64,000 bases of DNA. Origin: Bifidobacterium erythrocebi (GTDB lineage Bacteria; Actinomycetota; Actinomycetes; Actinomycetales; Bifidobacteriaceae). Location of the stretch: contig NZ_JAAIIF010000013.1 of NCBI RefSeq assembly GCF_012932675.1, forward strand, positions 1-64,000, read 5' to 3'. Below the pieces are notes generated by a model. That model had not been told where the DNA came from and did not search any database. It worked only from the letters and a program-made list of their open reading frames with translations. Shown in pieces: positions 60,240 through 64,000 of this stretch (position 1 is its first letter; each line of letters starts with the position of its first letter). The translations under genes and the position numbers were made by a program.

Positions 60240-62318
60240 ATGGCCGATGAGGAGGCGCTGCTGGCGCAGTTCACCGCACAGTTCGATCAGCAGTTCGATC
60301 AGCAGGACAATGGTTCCGAAGACGAAGGGTCGGATCGGCAGGACGCCGATAGCGCTCCCGTCTTCGACACCGATCGGTTCCTGCAAGGTCTGGATTCGAT
60401 ATTCAGCCGTCATGCCGCGTCCAGCGAGGCGTGGCCTTATCTGGAGCAGGCCATGAGCGACGCGGAAAACGCCGGCGATGAGGCCGGATTGCTTACCGTG
60501 CTCAACGAGACGATGGGGTTCTACCGTTCCCAAGGCTGGCACGACAAGAACCAGTGGATCGTGCAGCGTGCAATCGAATTGGCGCTGCGCATGGGGCTGG
60601 AAGGCAGCGAGACCTGGGTCACGACGCTGATCAACTGCGCCACCGCGATGCGTGCGGCGAAACACTACGAGCAGGCCGAAGATCTCTACACGCAGGCCCT
60701 GCATTGCGCCGAAAAGACGCTCTCCCCGAGCGACCGGCGTCTTGCCGCGCTGCACAACAACCTGTCCATGCTGTACAGCGAGACCGACAGACGGGATAAG
60801 GCCGAAAACGAACTACGCAAGGCAATAGGCATCCTTCGCGGCACGGACGGCGATCATGCCGCGGATATCGATCTGGCAAGCTCGTACACGAACCTGGCGT
60901 TGCTGCTGCTCGCCGACGGCAATACCGCCGACGCCGACCGGTACGCGGCGCAGGCGTTGTCCATCCATGCAACGGCACGCGCGTATGGCGTCGATTCGGC
61001 GCATTATGCCGCTGCACTGGCCGGCATGGCGCAGGTCCGATTCGCGCAGCAACGGTTCGGCGAAGCGGCCGGGTACTACCGTGAGGCGCTGTCCGTCATC
61101 GAACTTCGGTACGGGCGAGACACGGATTACTGGCGCACCACCGAAGCCAATCTGCATGAGGCCTTGGAATCGGCAGCGAGCGCCGGTCAGTCGGTCGCTG
61201 CGCCTGGCAGTGCATCAGAGGGCCATGTCCAAAACGCCAGTCAAACCTCCGACACCACCGGCTCGCCGCACAATGGCATGGAATTGGCCCGCGAGTTCTG
61301 GGAGCAGGCGGGTAAGCCTATGCTGCAGACCCGATACCCCGAATATGCGGGGCGCATAGCGGCCGGTTTGGTCGGCTATGGCTCGGAATGTTTCGGCTTT
61401 GATGACGCGTATTCGCAGGATCATGATTTTTCGGCGCGGTTCTGCCTGTGGCTCACGGACGAGGACTATGCCGCTATCGGCGAAGCCTTACAGGAGGATT
61501 ACGAGCGTATCGCACGCGAATGGCGTTCGTCGGGTTCCGCGAACTCGTATGGCTCCCCCACTACCCCGCGCGCACAGGGCACGATGCGCAGGGATGGCGT
61601 GTTCCGCATCGGGGATTTCTTCGAGGCACTCACCGGCTATCGCGAGGCGCCTGCACAGGACGCGCCGCACGAATGGCTGTCGTTGAGCGAATCCACACTG
61701 GCCACGGCGACCAATGGTCGGGTGTTCGCCGACGCGCTCGGCATGTTCTCCAAAACCAGGCAGGGTTTCACCTTCATGCCGGAGGATGTGCGGCTTTCGC
61801 TGATTTCCCGCCGTTTGGGGATGATCGCACAGGCTGGGCAATACAATCTGCCGCGCATGCTGAAGCGGGGTGACGGCCTTGCCGCCATGGCCTGTATCCA
61901 GGAGTTCACGCAGGCCGTGGTCTCACTGGTGTTTCTTATCAACAACCCCGTATCGGTGGGTTATATGCCGTACTACAAGTGGCGTTTCGCCGCGCTGCGA
62001 CGGTTGAGCGGCCGTATGGCGACATGTCTTGCCGATATGTGTCCGAAGTTGGAGGAAATATCGCGGCTTGCCTCGACGGCATGCTTCGGCGTCGCGATGG
62101 CCGATACACCAGTAGGAGCCGGCATGCCCGTCAAAGCCGATGAGACGGCACCGGCTGCGAGTCGCATCAATGCGATCGTCGAACGCGTCTGTTCCGATAT
62201 CGTGGACGAACTGCGGCGGGAGGATTTGACGACTTCGCGCGAGACGTTTCTGGAATGGCAGCGCCCGTATGTCGAGGAGCATATCGTTTCCGCCGCTCCC
62301 TGCCTGCACAGTCTGTAA
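60240..62318 (+). CDS. TPR protein with DUF4037 nucleotidyltransferase-like domain
   Basis: A 692-residue protein in two parts. Residues 45-310 form about five tetratricopeptide-type helical pairs (KHYEQAEDLYTQALHCAEK, LHNNLSMLYSETDRRDKAENELRKA). Residues 350-690 match DUF4037: the strand-turn VGYGSECFGFDDAYSQDHDF carries the nucleotidyltransferase-like G-S and D-x-D (Gly381-Ser382, Asp394 and Asp396). The metal-binding acids appear intact, so an active transferase is possible. The substrate is unknown. Ribosome site AGGGAGG. The next gene, a DUF4125 protein, starts 6 bp after the stop, so they form a unit. Confidence 0.85.
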   Translation: MADEEALLAQFTAQFDQQFDQQDNGSEDEGSDRQDADSAPVFDTDRFLQGLDSIFSRHAASSEAWPYLEQAMSDAENAGDEAGLLTVLNETMGFYRSQGWHDKNQWIVQRAIELALRMGLEGSETWVTTLINCATAMRAAKHYEQAEDLYTQALHCAEKTLSPSDRRLAALHNNLSMLYSETDRRDKAENELRKAIGILRGTDGDHAADIDLASSYTNLALLLLADGNTADADRYAAQALSIHATARAYGVDSAHYAAALAGMAQVRFAQQRFGEAAGYYREALSVIELRYGRDTDYWRTTEANLHEALESAASAGQSVAAPGSASEGHVQNASQTSDTTGSPHNGMELAREFWEQAGKPMLQTRYPEYAGRIAAGLVGYGSECFGFDDAYSQDHDFSARFCLWLTDEDYAAIGEALQEDYERIAREWRSSGSANSYGSPTTPRAQGTMRRDGVFRIGDFFEALTGYREAPAQDAPHEWLSLSESTLATATNGRVFADALGMFSKTRQGFTFMPEDVRLSLISRRLGMIAQAGQYNLPRMLKRGDGLAAMACIQEFTQAVVSLVFLINNPVSVGYMPYYKWRFAALRRLSGRMATCLADMCPKLEEISRLASTACFGVAMADTPVGAGMPVKADETAPAASRINAIVERVCSDIVDELRREDLTTSRETFLEWQRPYVEEHIVSAAPCLHSL

Positions 62319-62323
62319 GGTCG

Positions 62324-63025
62324 ATGATGGAAACGAGCGACGATATGCGACCGGCGACGGCAAACAGCACCGAAAACCCCGAGCGCACCGCACGAAATCC
62401 ACGGCATGACGCCGACCGTGGTGAAGAACTGATGGAATCCATCGTGCGCCTGGAATGGAACGAATTTCAGCATACGAACAACGCGGGAGGCCGTGCCGCC
62501 TGCCAAGGCAATTGGCCGGTGTTCCATCAGATGCGTCTCAGCCAGTTCATGACATGGCCGGACGATCTGCTGGCAAGCTACCGGGACGATCTTGAACGTG
62601 CCGACGCCGCCGGCCGCAATCTCGTCACCGAAAAATACGGGCGCATGATGTTCTCCACGCACCCCGGGGAATACGCGGAGAACATCGAACCGTATATCCC
62701 GGCGCTTAGCGCCGACCGCGTGGCCGTGCAAGAGCGGATCATCGCCACGCAGGTGCGTTGGGCGAGCGAATTCCGCGAGCGCTACCCGAAGCTCGGGCGC
62801 GCCATGCGCGTGCTCACCACGGCCGAGGACACCGCCGACGCCACGTCGTTCGAAACGTATCTGCGCGGCGAGCTCGGCACCTATTCGGAACGCACGCTGG
62901 GGCTGTATCGGGATTTTGTGAAGCGGCTTGATGGGAATCACCGCAACCTCACCGAGGAGACAATCCTGAACACGGTGCAAATCGGCGGCTTTTCCGGGCT
63001 CGACGAGGCGGAAGCGGCGCAGTAG
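62324..63025 (+). CDS. DUF4125-family protein
   Basis: A 233-residue protein of the DUF4125 family. The signature is LEWNEFQHTNNAGGRAACQGN near residue 42, then FHQMRLSQFMTWPDDLL, both very conserved in the family. Alpha-helical predicted content is high and no catalytic motif is known. ATG at 62324 overlaps an AAGG from the upstream stop region, so it is probably coupled to the TPR/DUF4037 gene. The pair may act together as an RNA- or nucleotide-modifying unit (inference). Confidence 0.85.
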   Translation: MMETSDDMRPATANSTENPERTARNPRHDADRGEELMESIVRLEWNEFQHTNNAGGRAACQGNWPVFHQMRLSQFMTWPDDLLASYRDDLERADAAGRNLVTEKYGRMMFSTHPGEYAENIEPYIPALSADRVAVQERIIATQVRWASEFRERYPKLGRAMRVLTTAEDTADATSFETYLRGELGTYSERTLGLYRDFVKRLDGNHRNLTEETILNTVQIGGFSGLDEAEAAQ

Positions 63026-63070
63026 CGGCGAAACGCCGGGCAAAGCAACCCCATCGCCATCGGGACGTCC

Positions 63071-63083
63071 TACAGTGGCAACT
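63071..63083 (+). promoter_or_regulatory. -10 element of a likely leaderless promoter (last gene)
   Basis: TACAGT (63071-63076) lies 7 nt before the GTG at 63084. Confidence 0.5.
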
Positions 63084-64000
63084 GTGCGAGCCATAGTGAA
63101 CGAACCGAACGAATCAGAGGAACCGAAGAAACCGCATCAGCTGAATACAACAGGCCGACGCATAGGCCTGACCGTCGCGTTGACGGCAGCGGTCGCGCTG
63201 GTGCTTGCAGCGGTGCTGTGCCTCTTGGGCATCGCATGTACGCCACGGTGGCGGGTAGAGCCGTTTACGGACCATATCACGGTGCAATCATCCGATACGT
63301 CGATCCGCGCCAACGGCATCGCCACGCCGCAGGAAGGCCGCTACCGCACCAAGGAGACGCATATCACCGTCAAGCTCACCGGCACGCTGTCCGCACAGGC
63401 GATCGTACGCGAGCCGATCGGCGCACCCAGCGGGCATGCCGCCTGCCTATTCCTGCACGGTTCGGGAACCGGCAGATCGTCGGAGGCGTTCGGCGACATC
63501 GCCAACGCCATGGCCTCGGCCGGCATCACCACGCTGGTGCCGGACAAACGACTCGACAATTATTCCATGCTGAGCAGGGACTACCAGTCCAGCGCGAACG
63601 ACTACGCGCAATCGTTGAAGGTGCTAAGGCAATGGCCCGGCGTCGACGCCGCAAAAACCGGCATCTACGCCGAATCCGAAGGCACCTGGATCGCGACCGT
63701 GCTCACCAGCGAGCACCCGGAACTGGCATTCGCCATATTGACGTCCTCCCCTGTGGTCTCCGGGCGACAACAGATGGCCATGGCGGCCACCAGCTATCTC
63801 ACGACCGCCGGAGCACCGGATGCCGTCATCCGCATCATTCCCAAACTCACCAGTCTGAGTGTGGGCGGCATCGGCCCGAATTACGCCGATTTCGACGCCG
63901 CGCATTACCGGAGCTCACTCACCATGCCGCTGCTGATCAATTACGGCACGCAGGATACGGCGATGCCAATCGAGCAGGGGGCGCGACTGCTGACCCAGGC
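63084..64000 (+). CDS. Membrane-anchored alpha/beta hydrolase (partial, runs off the end)
   Basis: The open frame from GTG at 63084 continues to the window end (305 codons). A cytoplasmic N-terminus is followed by one membrane helix (VALTAAVALVLAAVLCLLGI, about residues 33-52). An extracellular alpha/beta-hydrolase fold follows with the oxyanion region LFLHGSG and a nucleophile elbow YAESEGTW (GxSxG-like with Ala for the first Gly). The acid and His would be in the missing part; YGTQDTAMP near the end likely holds the Asp. Function unknown; an acyl hydrolase of the outer surface is possible. Confidence 0.8.
   Translation, partial: MRAIVNEPNESEEPKKPHQLNTTGRRIGLTVALTAAVALVLAAVLCLLGIACTPRWRVEPFTDHITVQSSDTSIRANGIATPQEGRYRTKETHITVKLTGTLSAQAIVREPIGAPSGHAACLFLHGSGTGRSSEAFGDIANAMASAGITTLVPDKRLDNYSMLSRDYQSSANDYAQSLKVLRQWPGVDAAKTGIYAESEGTWIATVLTSEHPELAFAILTSSPVVSGRQQMAMAATSYLTTAGAPDAVIRIIPKLTSLSVGGIGPNYADFDAAHYRSSLTMPLLINYGTQDTAMPIEQGARLLTQ

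Overview
The window is a chromosomal segment of a Bifidobacterium (high-GC Gram-positive, Actinobacteria). The evidence is GC-rich codon use with strong GC3, a bifidobacterial gene set (GH32 fructosidase with an ABC importer lacking its own ATPase, NlpC/P60, CHAP and Apf-like secreted wall hydrolases, orphan MenA, oleate hydratase) and many Shine-Dalgarno-less genes with a -10 hexamer 6-8 nt before the start codon. Species was not determined. There is no prophage, insertion sequence, rRNA operon or CRISPR array.

Layout. 1-2.3 kb: the 3' end of an unrecognised gene, then an ACT-domain/UPF0210 pair. 2.6-10.1 kb: a minus-strand fructan utilisation operon in transcription order solute-binding lipoprotein, two permeases, YesL-like membrane protein, LacI regulator, GH32 enzyme. 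It has a well-formed promoter with LacI-type operators. 10.1-11.2 kb: a gene-free region with three 51-bp-spaced hairpins and six tandem 62-bp repeats. 11.2-17.4 kb: MFS efflux pump with two terminator-like hairpins in its leader, YihY/BrkB protein, DeoR regulator, dihydroorotate dehydrogenase, old-yellow-enzyme oxidoreductase. 17.6-24.2 kb: class A PBP, Crp/Fnr regulator, lipoate-ligase-like fusion, TM2 protein, LeuB. 24.3-33.5 kb: oligopeptidase B-like peptidase, App1-like phosphatase with GcvH, L,D-transpeptidase, NudC, alpha/beta hydrolase, DUF4916 protein, thioredoxin. 33.8-39.2 kb: G5/Apf-like secreted protein, FucO-like dehydrogenase, MscL, DnaQ-like exonuclease, tRNA-Glu, TrmB, tRNA-Asp, tRNA-Phe.

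39.5-45.5 kb: low-molecular-weight phosphatase, DHFR and thymidylate synthase (folA-thyA), OsmC, double UspA, and two secreted peptidoglycan hydrolases. 45.6-53.2 kb: SerC, a DUF2530-like protein, a SenX3-like sensor kinase lacking its phospho-acceptor histidine, divergent PhoU with PHO-box-like repeats between them, oleate hydratase, TetR regulator, GpmA. 53.3-58.7 kb: MenA, a coupled LuxR-type two-component system, LysS, tRNA-Pro. 58.8-64 kb: MFS transporter, a TPR-nucleotidyltransferase-like (DUF4037) protein paired with a DUF4125 protein, and a truncated membrane-anchored hydrolase.

How the genes relate. The fructan operon is a self-contained import-cleave-repress unit. ThyA and FolA close the dTMP/folate cycle. 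The lipoate ligase and GcvH probably form an enzyme-substrate pair without a visible glycine cleavage complex. The class-2-shaped PyrD and MenA both hint at quinone chemistry in a fermentative organism. Strongest candidates for undescribed biology are the 62-bp/51-bp repeat block, the histidine-less kinase at the phoU locus, the DUF4037/DUF4125 pair and the attenuator-like leader of the MFS pump.
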